This document shows, in pieces, positions 63,652 to 64,000 of a stretch of DNA of 64,000 nucleotides (positions within the stretch are counted from its first letter, which is position 1; every line of letters starts with the position of its first letter). The stretch spans positions 558,001 through 622,000 of the forward strand of contig NZ_VFWZ01000002.1 in assembly GCF_006443095.1 (NCBI RefSeq), read 5' to 3'. This DNA is from Aquimarina algicola (GTDB lineage: Bacteria; Bacteroidota; Bacteroidia; Flavobacteriales; Flavobacteriaceae). The notes under the pieces were generated by a model that saw only the letters and a program-made list of their open reading frames with translations, ran no database searches and was not told where the DNA came from. The position numbers and the translations under genes were made by a program.

Positions 63652-64000
63652 TGGATATTGCTATCATCATCACCTATACATTGGCCTTACTAATTATATT
63701 TATGTATAGTTTGGCTCAATTAAATCTTCTTGTAAATTATTTAAAAGCTCGAAAGCGACCTGACCAGTCCCCAACTTTCGATTTTTCAAATGCAAACGAA
63801 ATTCCTAATGTAACTGTGCAACTTCCGGTATTCAACGAATTGTACGTTATGGATCGCTTATTAGATAATATAGCACAATTAGAATACCCAAAAGATAAAT
63901 TAGAAATTCAGGTATTGGATGACTCAACTGACGAATCTGTAATTTCTACAGCAGCACATATCGAGAAGTTACAGCAAACAGGACTTGATATCAAACATAT
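63651..64000 (+). CDS. membrane family 2 glycosyltransferase (5' part, cut by window edge)
   Basis: The first 116 codons are visible from an ATG that overlaps the previous stop (ATAATG). The protein opens with a transmembrane helix (YTLALLIIFMYSLAQLNLLV), then NVTVQLPVFNELYVMDRLLD and LEIQVLDDSTDES, the start of a cellulose-synthase-like processive GT2 domain. Together with the preceding GT2 gene it suggests synthesis of a surface glycan or glycolipid. The rest lies beyond the window. Confidence 0.8.
   Translation, partial: MDIAIIITYTLALLIIFMYSLAQLNLLVNYLKARKRPDQSPTFDFSNANEIPNVTVQLPVFNELYVMDRLLDNIAQLEYPKDKLEIQVLDDSTDESVISTAAHIEKLQQTGLDIKH

Overview
The window comes from a heterotrophic member of the Bacteroidota, most likely a marine Flavobacteriaceae of the Aquimarina type. 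The support is visible AT-richness, a SusC/SusD pair, large TonB-dependent receptors, many lipoproteins, FG-GAP/UnbV proteins and promoters of the Bacteroidota form (TTG, about 20 nt, TAnnTTTG). No rRNA, tRNA, insertion sequence, phage gene or CRISPR array was seen. The genus is inference from protein style; no database was consulted.

Left part (1-15,700). A short-chain dehydrogenase with AraC and HxlR regulators is followed by a SnoaL-like/DUF2798 pair. Next is a six-gene nitric-oxide defence operon on the minus strand (8435 down to 3758): Rrf2 regulator, membrane protein, Ric iron-sulfur repair protein, quinol nitric-oxide reductase, truncated haemoglobin and a small membrane protein. Two copies of an AAAGGA-N8-TCCTTT dyad lie before its first and second genes, and the first covers the -33 element of a recognisable promoter. 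Then come GNAT, OsmC and ACT-domain genes, a LysR regulator, an SbtA-type bicarbonate transporter with a small partner gene, a PAP2 phosphatase and lipoproteins.

Middle (15,700-34,300). A minus-strand set encodes SusC, SusD, two FG-GAP/UnbV lipoproteins of about 1,100 residues, a vanadium-type haloperoxidase/acid phosphatase with a complete active site, a GyrI-like protein and a zinc-ribbon membrane protein. It resembles a polysaccharide-utilisation locus without carbohydrate-active enzymes. A divergent LacI regulator has a perfect palindromic operator in front of it. A CPBP protease and a second LacI regulator follow.

Right-centre (34,500-52,000). This is a long co-directional arsenosugar-type cluster: AhpD-like peroxidase, ArsS, two DUF2064 glycosyltransferase-like proteins, purine nucleoside phosphorylase, ArsM and a TIGR04283 glycosyltransferase. 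Embedded in it, with overlapping reading frames, are an Oar-like TonB receptor, a complete YnjBCD-like ABC importer, a second radical SAM protein and a periplasmic rhodanese. Three DUF547 proteins and a fatty-acid-hydroxylase-type membrane enzyme follow ArsM. The combination of biosynthesis with a dedicated two-membrane import route is the best candidate here for an under-described system.

Right end (52,000-64,000). A minus-strand group encodes a BamA-like barrel, a GH113-like lipoprotein, a porin-like barrel and a fourth DUF547 protein. A plus-strand FAD oxidoreductase/membrane ferredoxin pair, a secreted GH13 amylase with a LacI-type operator upstream, and a MORN-repeat plus glycosyltransferase operon running off the edge complete the window.
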